Of a stretch of DNA of 64,000 nucleotides, positions 48,653 through 57,968 are shown piece by piece. The translations under genes were made by a program, and so were the position numbers. This DNA is from Barthelona sp. PCE (taxonomy: Eukaryota > Metamonada: BaSk clade). The notes under the pieces are model-generated. The model made no database searches, had not been told where the DNA came from, and was given only the letters and a program-made list of their open reading frames with translations. The stretch is taken from contig JAUFOR010000001.1 in assembly GCA_040285745.1 (NCBI GenBank), positions 1 through 64,000 of the forward strand, given 5' to 3'. The first letter of the stretch is position 1. The number at the start of each line of letters is the position of its first letter.

Positions 48653-51600
48653 ATGATCTCCAAGGAGATCAACAAACTCAAACACGAGGTTGTAGATGAG
48701 CGGAATAACGTCCAAATCTCAAGAAATCCGAAGGAGGTAGTCGGCACAGACACCATGCAGTGGCCGGCCGCGGCGCCACCAGTAGCTCTGCTGAAGCACC
48801 TCCCACCCGACATCTTCCAGAAGGGCGGCCCAAGTCAACGAGTACTCAAAGAGGTGGTCCTAGGGGTTACCGGAACATGGGATATCCTCGGAACAGACCA
48901 GATGAAGATCAATTCAGCCGACACGCCCACGGAACAGTTCGTTAGGGACGCCGCGCGCGTCGCTGGCCTCAGCTGCGAAGAAATTGAGAAGACAGTCCGA
49001 CTGCTCGTGACTGAGGGCGTAACGCGCGACATGGTCGTTATCGAAGGAAAGAAGCCTCGCAGGCAGGAGCCAGTACGTCACTGGTACAAAGACGACGCTG
49101 TCGAATTGAACCTGGCCGTAACCGCGCTCAAAAGTAAGGACCTGATCAAAGAGGTCCCCATCGAAGAGATCGAGGACGAACGAAGGGCATTCATTTCCAT
49201 CGGCGCGGTCCCGAAGAATGCAGAACCGGACTCAAACAACATGTTCGCTCCGACGCAGAAGTTCGAATTTGACGTCACATCGCCGGACAACGAGCACAGG
49301 GTTATCGTCGACTGTACTAACACGAACTCTATGTTCGCCAACATTCCAATGGAACTCATCAAAACCCACTCTCTCGAGATTGTCATGGGTGGCAATCTCA
49401 TGTATTCCGTCGACGCAAAGGATGGTTTCACGCTCATTCCACTGGACGAAGAGCTACAAAAACTGTTCTCATTTACACACGAAGGTAAGCTTTATCAATG
49501 CACTAGAATGCCGTTCGGAGTTTCATTCGGCCCGGCCATCTTCGCCCGCATGATGAACCTGGCAACGACCGCAATGCGTGCGTTGGGATTCAACATCTGG
49601 AGCTACGTCGACGACGCTTTCGGATGGGAACGATCCCTCAGCAAAGCGAGGAACTCGATGATGCTGTTCATAATCATCGCGTCGAAACTTGGCATCAAGC
49701 TAAACTACAAAAAGTCCGTCAGTCCTTCGTACAAATTGGACATCATCGGCTACACGCTGAGCACCGACGACCAGTCTGACGGCGGCCGGCTAGTCTCAAC
49801 AATTAGACCGTCGGACAAGAACATCAGAAAGATCAGAGAGATGGCTCGCGTAATGCGAAATAGAATCGACACAGCAGAACAAATCCCTGTCAGGGACATC
49901 ATGAAGCTCGATGGCAAACTTGTATCATTTGCCAACGCCTCGACGATTCTTCAGCGGGTTCACCTACAGCTACAAGCAGTACTGAAGGATCTCGACGCCC
50001 AATACGATAACGCGATATTTGACTCGAGCAGGAACAAGGGCCTACGCCTTCTCCTACCTCTTCCACTAGCCGACGCACTCACGAGCATCGTTGAATGTAA
50101 CTTTGAACCGAAGACGCTGAGCTGCGGTAGAGCTAAGGTAACATTACTGAGCGACGCCATGAAGGACCAGAAACATATAGGCATTGGAGCGAAGGCATAC
50201 CCAGACGACGACCAAGAGCTCTCGTTCGAACTTCTCCACAGGATGGGAGTGAACGAGCAAGGAGCAAGAAGGATGTTGACACTTCTCGACGATCTGCCAG
50301 AACAGGAAAGAGTAGACATCGAGCAGAACACTGTCGCAACAATCGCGGAGCAGGAGATGGTACCGATCGTCGAGCTACTCAAGACTAAGGGCAGACAGCT
50401 GAGGAACACCGAAGTCGTCTGGTATTGCGACAACACGAACGTATGCGCCGCTGTCGCGAAGGGCTACAGCAAAAACAAGGTCCTCAACAAGGGGGCCCGC
50501 ATAGTGATGGAACTGTGCGAAATGTGGGACGTGATCGTCACACCAATCTACATCAACTCAGAACAGAATTATCTTCCAGACAGCATCTCAAGAGGAGCAT
50601 CGTCGGAGTCGTGGACCAACTCTACGACATTCGTGCACGAGATTCTCCCAGCTAGGGTAATCGAGTTCAAGACATCCGTCGTCGCAAGCCTCTACGAACC
50701 TGGACACATCCCAGCACTGTACGTCCGCGGTTTCCAGCCCACAAAAGGAAAGTCCAGGAGATCAACGAAAGCCGCACATGTGACAAGACAATGTCTCGGA
50801 CAAGACCTTATCTCTCTAGGCGAGTATGACCTCAAACGGAATGCGCTCAAGGTCGACAATGTTGCGAACGGGACTGCACACTGTACAGGTAAGCTCAAAA
50901 TCGTCGAAGGATTCGATGACACAAGATACACCGTCCCTCTATCGAATATGGCGATCATCACGAGAGACAACGAAAGAATCGAGGCAACAGTTCCGACTTA
51001 CTCCGCAGCCACAAGCTTAGAGATAGTCATTCTCAAAGTGTGCAGAACCGGCGCGGAAGTAGATGTGATCCTCCCCGGACCACTCCCGTCTTGCCCATTG
51101 TGGGCTACAATCGCACAAAAGACCATCCCATTAAGTGATGGATCCATAAAGATAAGAGTTACGAGAGAAAAGGTTCTCGGCGGCGAACCCGAGGACTACA
51201 AGCCCGCTGGAGCACGCACTCAGAACCCGGTACAGGTACGGGGCAAATCACTATCTCTGGCAGATCTGTTCGCCATCCCACCGTCGATGGACTACGACGA
51301 AGTGCTCGAACTCTTTCTGAAAAAAGGAGCGCACCAACCAACGAGGAACATGCTACATCGCTTCGGGAACTTCGTTCAAAAGGTGCACAGCACAGAAATA
51401 GTGGACGTCGCATGCCCAGGAAACGAAAAGAGACTTGAAGAGCTGATAATCGAGTTCAGATTCAGACTCGAACAGGAAACAAAATCGAAGAGGCGTGCGA
51501 ACGGCGACACCACCGAAGTATGGAGGTACACCTCAGATACGATTAACAGTTACATTTTCCACCTGCGTAAAGGACTGCTGGTTCTGAAAATGTTCATCAC

Positions 51601-52465
51601 CGACAAGAAATCTCTCCTCACGACCGAAGAACTCGAGCAACTCGTCCAGCTTAGGGCGGCAGTAATCAGATGCACACTGAGCGAGAGCTCAGAAACACAG
51701 AAATTCGCCATCAGCACGTCAGCAATCAGATTCCTGGCGGCAAGAGAGATTGAAGAGCTTAAAGCACTGGTCCAGGAAGGTACCACGAAGAAGAAGGCCC
51801 TTCAGAAGCTAAACAAAGTAAGAAGAAGAATTGCTATGATGTCATCAATGTACAACTTAGGATGCAGAGCGGCGTCTCTTGCCGCAGTCAAGACCCACCA
51901 AATTGAAGTCTCAAAATCCGGCGATGTCACGGTAACGCTGGACAAAGTGAAGAACCAACAGGGTCGACCAACCAGCTACATGATCCCCAGAAACGTATGG
52001 GAGCTGGGCACACTGCACGACTATTTAAACGACGCTGTGCAAAGAGCAAAAGAAGGAGGTAAAGAGTTTATTTTCTCGAACGGCGGAGAAGCCCAGAGCG
52101 TCTCGAATGCATTAAACACCATGTTCCGAGATTACAACGAGAAAATCAAGCAATCTGACCACAAGAATGCAAGCAAATTCAGAGTATTCAAAATGACAGC
52201 TCATGGCCTTAGAGCCGGCAGGGCAAAAGAGATAGCACAACATCCAGATGCGACTGTACGAGTATCAGCGCAAGGAATGGGTCTCTGGAAGGATGTGAAG
52301 GCGATGAACCTTGACTATCTCACGAAACCACTATTGACGTTTGAGGAACGAGAGGTGTTGAGTCCGATGGAATTGGAAGGATGGGTTTTAGGCCACTTCC
52401 CGGACGAAACACCCTCTACACGTGAAGGCGAGCCTTCCCACGTGAGCGTTCCCCGACGTCAATAA
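48653..52465 (+). CDS. pol: Retroelement Pol: reverse transcriptase, RNase H, tyrosine recombinase (1270 aa)
   Basis: Reverse transcriptase at about 200-370: YSVDAKDGFTLIPLDEE, CTRMPFGVSFGPAIFARMM and the YVDD active site at about 318-321. RNase H at about 495-650, with Asp in LLSDAM, YCDNTNVCAAV and NYLPDSISRG. The tyrosine recombinase fills the last 300 residues. Its Arg lies in NLGCRAASLAAV (about 1072), a Lys in TLDKVKNQQ, HGLR at about 1184-1187, a Trp in the place of the second His (LWKDVKAM, about 1212) and the nucleophile Tyr in MNLDYL (about 1222). Between RNase H and recombinase, about 660-890, lies a beta-rich stretch I cannot assign. The first ATG is 48653; the frame is open to a GTG at 48644. 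The last 28 codons lie within repeat B1. Confidence 0.94.
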   Translation: MISKEINKLKHEVVDERNNVQISRNPKEVVGTDTMQWPAAAPPVALLKHLPPDIFQKGGPSQRVLKEVVLGVTGTWDILGTDQMKINSADTPTEQFVRDAARVAGLSCEEIEKTVRLLVTEGVTRDMVVIEGKKPRRQEPVRHWYKDDAVELNLAVTALKSKDLIKEVPIEEIEDERRAFISIGAVPKNAEPDSNNMFAPTQKFEFDVTSPDNEHRVIVDCTNTNSMFANIPMELIKTHSLEIVMGGNLMYSVDAKDGFTLIPLDEELQKLFSFTHEGKLYQCTRMPFGVSFGPAIFARMMNLATTAMRALGFNIWSYVDDAFGWERSLSKARNSMMLFIIIASKLGIKLNYKKSVSPSYKLDIIGYTLSTDDQSDGGRLVSTIRPSDKNIRKIREMARVMRNRIDTAEQIPVRDIMKLDGKLVSFANASTILQRVHLQLQAVLKDLDAQYDNAIFDSSRNKGLRLLLPLPLADALTSIVECNFEPKTLSCGRAKVTLLSDAMKDQKHIGIGAKAYPDDDQELSFELLHRMGVNEQGARRMLTLLDDLPEQERVDIEQNTVATIAEQEMVPIVELLKTKGRQLRNTEVVWYCDNTNVCAAVAKGYSKNKVLNKGARIVMELCEMWDVIVTPIYINSEQNYLPDSISRGASSESWTNSTTFVHEILPARVIEFKTSVVASLYEPGHIPALYVRGFQPTKGKSRRSTKAAHVTRQCLGQDLISLGEYDLKRNALKVDNVANGTAHCTGKLKIVEGFDDTRYTVPLSNMAIITRDNERIEATVPTYSAATSLEIVILKVCRTGAEVDVILPGPLPSCPLWATIAQKTIPLSDGSIKIRVTREKVLGGEPEDYKPAGARTQNPVQVRGKSLSLADLFAIPPSMDYDEVLELFLKKGAHQPTRNMLHRFGNFVQKVHSTEIVDVACPGNEKRLEELIIEFRFRLEQETKSKRRANGDTTEVWRYTSDTINSYIFHLRKGLLVLKMFITDKKSLLTTEELEQLVQLRAAVIRCTLSESSETQKFAISTSAIRFLAAREIEELKALVQEGTTKKKALQKLNKVRRRIAMMSSMYNLGCRAASLAAVKTHQIEVSKSGDVTVTLDKVKNQQGRPTSYMIPRNVWELGTLHDYLNDAVQRAKEGGKEFIFSNGGEAQSVSNALNTMFRDYNEKIKQSDHKNASKFRVFKMTAHGLRAGRAKEIAQHPDATVRVSAQGMGLWKDVKAMNLDYLTKPLLTFEEREVLSPMELEGWVLGHFPDETPSTREGEPSHVSVPRRQ

Positions 52466-52481
52466 ACCTACTTCAGTATAA
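52383..52481 (+). repeat. Split direct repeat B1
   Basis: 99 bp beginning GGGTTTTAGGCCACTTCC and ending CTTCAGTATAA. Identical by eye to 52616-52714. Its first 83 bases encode the end of Pol. It is followed directly by A2, giving the B-A junction expected of the circular intermediate. Confidence 0.92.
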
Positions 52482-52614
52482 GGTGACATACAGGCGCTAG
52501 CCTTCAGACTTTATACTTGAGGTAGTAAACAGCGGAGGGGGACGAAGCGAACCGTCATGTGTAGTAGGTGTCCGTAGGACCCGATACGGTTTTTCTTACC
52601 TTTTTCAAAAAAAA
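52482..52614 (+). repeat. Split direct repeat A2
   Basis: 133 bp identical by eye to A1 (46632-46764), placed directly after B1 without a gap. One extra A separates it from B2. Confidence 0.93.
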
Positions 52615-52615
52615 A

Positions 52616-52714
52616 GGGTTTTAGGCCACTTCCCGGACGAAACACCCTCTACACGTGAAGGCGAGCCTTCCCACGTGAGCGTTCCCCGACGTCAATAAAC
52701 CTACTTCAGTATAA
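52616..52714 (+). repeat. Split direct repeat B2 (right end)
   Basis: 99 bp identical by eye to B1. It ends ATAA directly before the resumed host coding sequence at 52715. Confidence 0.92.
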
Positions 52715-54209
52715 TCCATTATTGAAGGAAGCCCGTCTTTCAAGCAATATAAAAGCATTTGTTCTTGAGAAACTGACCGATGAAACTCTTAAAATAACGT
52801 TTTTTATGGGTTCTCTGTTCAGGAAAAACGTTTTCAAAGGACATAGCATCGCAATTGAATTTGGCAAGTTTAGAAAAACAATGGGTATACTGCCCTGTAA
52901 CTTATTCTATTCGACTCCCACTGACATCGACTTGGAATCGTTGGATTTTGCTAACAAAACTGCTATCTATGGAGCAAAGAGTGAAAAAAGTGTACTTGGC
53001 CGCCTTTCCTTTCTGGATAGATCATGCACTTCTTTTTCTCTTTCACAGCATCCACAGCGCACACAGTACAACTCGTGCTTGACGTATTTTGATGATATTA
53101 CTATGGGACTCGTTTACTGTTATCTTGACAGAGATCTCATCATCTTGCAGCCCTTCAATCCTGACCTTAAAGACAGCGACTATAACATCTTGGTGAATGA
53201 ACTTAAAACACCCCATTTCAGGGATGGTCGTACCATTTTCTACGCAACTGTCTTTTGCCATGAAAATAAGCTCTGTCATTTGGAGCTTTGTTGTGGAGAG
53301 GATGGCGTGACTGTGCAGCCGCTGACCAGAGTCAGAGGTGAACTACTTGACTGGATGTATGGAAGATCATTGGTACTTGGTGCTGGTGGTGTGTATCTCG
53401 GTGAAGAGCTGATTGTTGACAACGAAGGTGCGGTTATAGAATGTCACAATGTCTGTGCTGCAGGAGAGAATACCCTTGTCGTGTCACTGCCCGAGAATGC
53501 CGTGTTTGTTAGATTTGATAGCGATGGAAGAATTGAAACCAGGATTAAAATCCCATCCGAGGGCGAAACGCATCGCCTTTGCCCGCACCATATGCGCGAA
53601 GACCATAACTTTCAATTATTTCAGGTTTCTGAAGGTTTCAACGATTTCAGCATTAAGTGTATTAATTGGGATACTGGGGTCATTAGTAACTCTGTTAGTG
53701 TTCCTTCGGAGGGATACTTCACATCTGGAAACAACATTGAATTTGCTTTTCAAAAAACAGAGTTCGAATTCGCTATGGACGGTGAGCTTACTTTTGAAGA
53801 CCGGAAAAGTAGGCTTAAGTTATCTGTAGAACATGACTACGGGCAGGATTGCACACAAATTTTTGAGTTTGATAACTTTGTGTGTTCTGTATCTACATTT
53901 CCTACATCATTTCATGCGAAAGATGAAAAAATTACTGTGACATATGATATGGCTCATTTTGTGTCCAAAGCGGACATTCGCCATCTCTACTTTGACGTCA
54001 GTGAATGCTGCAAGATGGTTAACGAGTGTAAATTTGGTGAATAATTATGCAGGTTTACTTAATTCACTGTAAATAATAAATTTTTGACTTTTTAACAGCT
54101 TTTGGTTAACGATACCCCTCACCTTGGCTATTTACGAAATGTAAAAGTTACTTTTATGCTAAGAATCTTTAAACTCCTTTCAAGTCAGTAGTACAGTCAA
54201 TTTATAAAG

Positions 54210-57128
54210 ATGACTGATTTAATGACTGATATTACCGTGGGCCTGACAACCGAAGTCGTCAACAATAGACTGGACAAATATGGTCCTAACGACTTACCTC
54301 CTGCTCCCACCTCATCATTCTTTAGACTACTTTTAGAGCAATTCAATGATAGGATGTCCCTATTTCTGTTATTTAGTTGTTTACTTAACGTTATCCTGAT
54401 TTTTTGGGATGATGAACCCATTACGTGGCGCTCTGTTACCGAACCTGGTGTCGTTCTACTCATCCTCGCTGCCAATGGCGTCATTGGTGTTCTTCAAGAT
54501 CTTAACGCTGAAAAAGCTGTTCTTTCACTAAAGCAATTTGAAGTGCCAATGTGTAAGGTGCTTCGAGACGATTCGTGGCACGTTGTGGAATCTGTACATC
54601 TTGTTCCTGGTGACGTTATCGAACTCACAGTAGGAGATATGGTTCCTGCTGATTGCGTTGTGCGAAGCTTCCCTTACAAGCAGCATCTTGAGGTTGTGCA
54701 GTCTGCATTTACAGGAGAAACAAACACCTTCTTCAAGGACGCATTCACCGGCACCGAATTCATAGAATCTGCCGAGGTGGACTTGAACAGTAAGACGATG
54801 GTCTTCAGTGGTACCCGCGTTGCCTCTGGCCGCGCAATCTGCACAGTAACCCACACTGGCCGTAACCGTGTGCTGGGTGGTATACAAGATGCCCTATTCG
54901 AGGATGACGGGAACGTTTCACCTCTTACAACGCAACTTGATGTATTTGGCGAGCAACTGTGGTGGATCATTGTTGTCATCTGCGCGCTTGTTTTTGTCAT
55001 TAACATTAAGAACTTCACTCTTCCTGAACACAGCAGTAAGGCCAAGGCAGCACTGTATTATTTCAAGACAGCCATTGCGCTCGCCGTTGCAGCCCTCCCA
55101 GAGGGCCTCCCCACGGTTTTGACGATCGTTACCGCGCTTGGATCACGCAGAATGGCGAAGAAAAGTATCATTGTGCGCCGTCAACGTGCTCTCGAAACTC
55201 TGGGCTGTGGAAGCGTTTTGTGTACAGACAAGACTCAGACAATGACGACAAACCGTATGGTTGCCCACACTGTGTGCTATCCAACGGACGAATACGAGGA
55301 GATCGAGGAGCATGCTGTGCAGCACAAAGGATTCCTTCCGTTTTCAGGAGCTTTCCCTGAAGAATTTAAGGGTATCACGAACTCCATCGCTTTGAAACTC
55401 ATCTGTGTTCTTTGCAACCACTCGAAGCTTGAAGAAAAACGCGAAGAAAACAACATTTCGGTTCGCTACTTCGGATCTCCCACAGAGGCTTCGCTCATGT
55501 GTCTCGGTGAGAAACTGGGCGTTTGCACCATCGGCCGCGAGGATACCTCCTGGGAAAGCGGCGCTCTCCGCGCCACGTACACCGAGCTGGTTAACCGTTA
55601 TGAGATTGAGCACCTTGAAGATTTCACACGTGAGCGTAAAATGATGACTATTGTCGTCCGCGACCGTCACACAGATCAGGTCTTCGCACTCACAAAGGGT
55701 TCTCCGTCCATCATCCGAGACACCTGCTCTTCTTTTATGAATCCATCAGAAAAACAGGGTTCATTCTATGACAAGAGAGATATCAGGCAGTTTGATACGT
55801 TCTTGCGCAACGCGGTTGGAGATGTTGAGCACAAAATGGCGCTCGAGCACGGCAGCCGCATTTTGGGATTCGCAATCAAGCCTCTCGCTGATAAGTACGA
55901 TTTGTCAACAATTGAAGAGAACATGACATACGTCGGTTTCGTGTGTATCCAAGACCCCCCTAAGGAGACAGTTAGACCAGCAATGGAGGATTGTAGAAAA
56001 GCAAACGTTCGCGTCATGATGATTACTGGCGACAGCCTGTCCACTGCACTGTCTGTTGCTCTGGAGACAAGTCTCATTGACAAAGAGTACGACCATCACA
56101 CCGTGCTGAGCGGCGCTGAATGGAATGCTCTATCAGATGAGGACAAGGTCGATCATATCAAGACACTTCGCGTCCTAGCACTGGCAACACCGATGCACAA
56201 GCGCGAGGTTGTTGAGTTATTGCAGGCCGAGGGCGAGGTTGTCGTCATGGTTGGCGACGGTGTCAACGATGCTGCTGCAATCAAGCGAGCAGACGTTGGC
56301 GTGGCTATGTGTGACGGGTCGGACGTCACGAAGCAAGCAAGTGATATGATTTTGCTTAACAACGACTTCGCAACGCTCACAAACGCAGCCATCAGGGAAG
56401 GGCGTATAATGTTCTTCAACTGTCTTGCCTTTTTGAAGTTTTTGATTTCCAGCAATTTCGGAGAAGTTGCTTGCATTTTTTTCGCCACGCTGCTCAATCT
56501 ACCATCGTTTCTCAGTCCCGTGCAGTTGCTATGGGTCAACCTTGTCACCGACGGACTGCCCGCAACAGCCCTCTCTTTCAACAAGCCTGATAAGAATATC
56601 ATGAAGCAGAAGCCAAGGAAACGCAACGAAAAACTGGTTACAACCGAGCTCTTTATTAGAATGGTTATTGTGGGCATATACATCGGCGTTGCAACTGTTT
56701 TTGCGTACTGTTTTGAATTCGTATACGCCAAAAACGGGCCCGGTATGTCATGGAGCGAGTTCTTGATGTTCTGCAAGGAGATGGTGCTCTCACACGAATT
56801 ATTAACTCCTGAACTGCAGTATTCGATGGCCAAGGCATCAACACACGCCCTCAGCGTACTTGTTGTTATTGAGATGTTTAATGCATGGAACTGTCTGTCA
56901 TTTTCTGAGAGCATATTCACCTTCTCATTCAACACGAACTGGCTTGTCCTGTTTGCCACGCTGCTCTCACTGCTTCAACACTACATCATTCTTGTAGTCC
57001 CGTTCTTGCGTGAAGTCTTCGGAGTTGTGCCCTACAACGTGTACGACTGGATTTTTATTATTGCAATTAGCTTGCCTGTTGTGCTCGTTGAAGAAGTGTA
57101 CAAGTACATCTATCGCCGCTGTAAATAA
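54210..57128 (+). CDS. P-type Ca2+-ATPase, SERCA-like, with altered phosphorylation signature (972 aa)
   Basis: Calcium pump of the P2A (ER/Golgi) type. Actuator motif is TGETN (usually TGES). VAALPEGLPTVLT is M4 with the calcium Glu. SSNFGEV in M5, WVNLVTDGLPATAL in M6 and VVIEMFNAWNCLS in M8 keep the remaining calcium-ligand residues of SERCA. MITGDSLSTA and the hinge MVGDGVNDAAA are present. The phosphorylation motif, almost always DKTGTLT, here reads DKTQTMTTN from Asp 340: the Asp is kept but Gly is Gln and Leu is Met. Length is close to SERCA (about 1000). The C-terminus YIYRRCK carries no classical retrieval signal. The class is firm; the motif change could affect catalysis. Convergent with the DUF445 gene, three bases between stops. 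Confidence 0.93.
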   Translation: MTDLMTDITVGLTTEVVNNRLDKYGPNDLPPAPTSSFFRLLLEQFNDRMSLFLLFSCLLNVILIFWDDEPITWRSVTEPGVVLLILAANGVIGVLQDLNAEKAVLSLKQFEVPMCKVLRDDSWHVVESVHLVPGDVIELTVGDMVPADCVVRSFPYKQHLEVVQSAFTGETNTFFKDAFTGTEFIESAEVDLNSKTMVFSGTRVASGRAICTVTHTGRNRVLGGIQDALFEDDGNVSPLTTQLDVFGEQLWWIIVVICALVFVINIKNFTLPEHSSKAKAALYYFKTAIALAVAALPEGLPTVLTIVTALGSRRMAKKSIIVRRQRALETLGCGSVLCTDKTQTMTTNRMVAHTVCYPTDEYEEIEEHAVQHKGFLPFSGAFPEEFKGITNSIALKLICVLCNHSKLEEKREENNISVRYFGSPTEASLMCLGEKLGVCTIGREDTSWESGALRATYTELVNRYEIEHLEDFTRERKMMTIVVRDRHTDQVFALTKGSPSIIRDTCSSFMNPSEKQGSFYDKRDIRQFDTFLRNAVGDVEHKMALEHGSRILGFAIKPLADKYDLSTIEENMTYVGFVCIQDPPKETVRPAMEDCRKANVRVMMITGDSLSTALSVALETSLIDKEYDHHTVLSGAEWNALSDEDKVDHIKTLRVLALATPMHKREVVELLQAEGEVVVMVGDGVNDAAAIKRADVGVAMCDGSDVTKQASDMILLNNDFATLTNAAIREGRIMFFNCLAFLKFLISSNFGEVACIFFATLLNLPSFLSPVQLLWVNLVTDGLPATALSFNKPDKNIMKQKPRKRNEKLVTTELFIRMVIVGIYIGVATVFAYCFEFVYAKNGPGMSWSEFLMFCKEMVLSHELLTPELQYSMAKASTHALSVLVVIEMFNAWNCLSFSESIFTFSFNTNWLVLFATLLSLLQHYIILVVPFLREVFGVVPYNVYDWIFIIAISLPVVLVEEVYKYIYRRCK

Positions 57129-57131
57129 GTA

Positions 57132-57968
57132 TTAGTATCCCACTAAGACAGTGATGATACCGATGATACCGCCGAAGACATTTCCCCATATAATAAGCCA
57201 TCCAAGGTGTTCTCTGATAATACCCTCGATCAGGTGCTTAACGTCGTCCGGTGACATTTCTTTCAGCTTCGAACGCATCAAACGATCGATCTCGATCTTG
57301 AGCCATGAGAATGTTTCGTCGCTGTTCTCTGTGAAGATTTTTTTGATGATTGGGACTGCCTGTACCGCAAACGATGCTGCGAAGGGCTTGACGACAGACT
57401 TGAGGTGGGTGGGGGTGATATTGAACATCGTTAAAAACATCGCCTCGGGTCGCTGACTAAACTCTGCAAGCTTCACGTCAATCAAACGATCGACATCTGG
57501 ATCATCGACAAGCGAGCGGAGCTTTTCCTCCAGCTTGAGCTTGTTAAAGAACTCGGATCCTTTTGTCTTGAAATATCGTTTCAGGAAGCGCTCATCGAAA
57601 AACATCGTCATGATCATTGTTTTAAATGCTTCCCTGATCTCCTTAAACTTGTGAGTGATGACACCTGAGCCCACAAGTAGGGGTACCTTGTCGAAAAGCA
57701 TCTTAATGGCTAACCAGTTGGTTATACCTCCGGAAAATCCAAAAATTCCAAATGATAAGACTATATCCGTAATTTTCTTATCAATAAGATTGCCTTCGTA
57801 TCGTAAAAAGATCCCCACGCACATTACAACAAAAAATATGATGTTTGATACATTTCCCTTATGCCAAAATCTCTTCTTAAATCCTAAACCGGTAGAGATC
57901 TGATTTTCCGTAGCTTCAACGGGGTGCTGTTTTGATGTCTTAAGGTTGGCTGCCGCTGCGCTCCTCAT
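57132..57968 (-). CDS. DUF445-family membrane protein (278 aa)
   Basis: The hallmark GGITNWLAIKMLFDKVPLLVGSG near residue 80 identifies the DUF445 (YheB/YjiN) family, best known from bacteria. A membrane segment lies at about 42-57 (NIIFFVVMCVGIFLRY) and another around 66-90. A long helical middle then contains the repeated turn units seen in the family (DERFLKRYFKTKGSEF, DPDVDRLIDVKLAEF). The last 20 residues form a final membrane anchor (WGNVFGGIIGIITVLVGY). Function is unknown even in bacteria. Composition and short spacing match the host genes, so if acquired by transfer it was long ago. Start at ATG 57968; the gene diverges from the acyltransferase. Confidence 0.83.
   Translation of the reverse strand: MRSAAAANLKTSKQHPVEATENQISTGLGFKKRFWHKGNVSNIIFFVVMCVGIFLRYEGNLIDKKITDIVLSFGIFGFSGGITNWLAIKMLFDKVPLLVGSGVITHKFKEIREAFKTMIMTMFFDERFLKRYFKTKGSEFFNKLKLEEKLRSLVDDPDVDRLIDVKLAEFSQRPEAMFLTMFNITPTHLKSVVKPFAASFAVQAVPIIKKIFTENSDETFSWLKIEIDRLMRSKLKEMSPDDVKHLIEGIIREHLGWLIIWGNVFGGIIGIITVLVGY

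Larger units (their letters stand above)
46632..52714 (+). mobile_element. DIRS-order (Ngaro/PAT-like) tyrosine-recombinase retrotransposon, 6,083 bp
   Basis: The layout is A1 (46632-46764), three ORFs, B1 (52383-52481), A2 (52482-52614), then B2 (52616-52714): the split direct repeats typical of Ngaro and PAT elements. The coding part encodes a Gag-like protein, a short coiled-coil ORF and a Pol with reverse transcriptase (YVDD), RNase H and tyrosine recombinase. There is no aspartic protease, no DDE integrase and no target-site duplication, as expected for integration by a tyrosine recombinase. A1 equals A2 and B1 equals B2 as far as I can read, so the copy is young and may still be active. 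Its G+C content and codon use are clearly richer than the host's, which fits a recent arrival or a different mutational history. Confidence 0.93.
45892..54044 (+). pseudogene. Propeller-like gene E, split by a retrotransposon insertion
   Basis: The gene starts at ATG 45892 (MPRVRRNEES), with the MPR opening seen in two other family members. It is coding to 46631, where the retroelement begins. Coding resumes at 52715 and runs to TAA at 54044. The two parts (740 and 1330 bp) add up to an exact multiple of three and meet within a Phe codon, giving about 689 residues, close to the other family members. The downstream part shows the familiar strand pattern (VFVRFDSDGRIETRIKIPSE, then KADIRHLYFDVSECC). 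As it stands, the upstream part would make about 250 residues ending in element sequence (MLVTYRR). The copy is probably non-functional, unless the insertion is heterozygous or somatic in the culture. Nothing else in the frame is broken, so inactivation is recent. Confidence 0.85.

Noticed and set aside
56153-56959. 268-codon frame antisense to the calcium pump
   Set aside because: It mirrors conserved ATPase codons and has no family match or protein-like pattern; a shadow of codon bias. The same holds for antisense frames at 58670-59329, 13521-13919 and 30413-30841.
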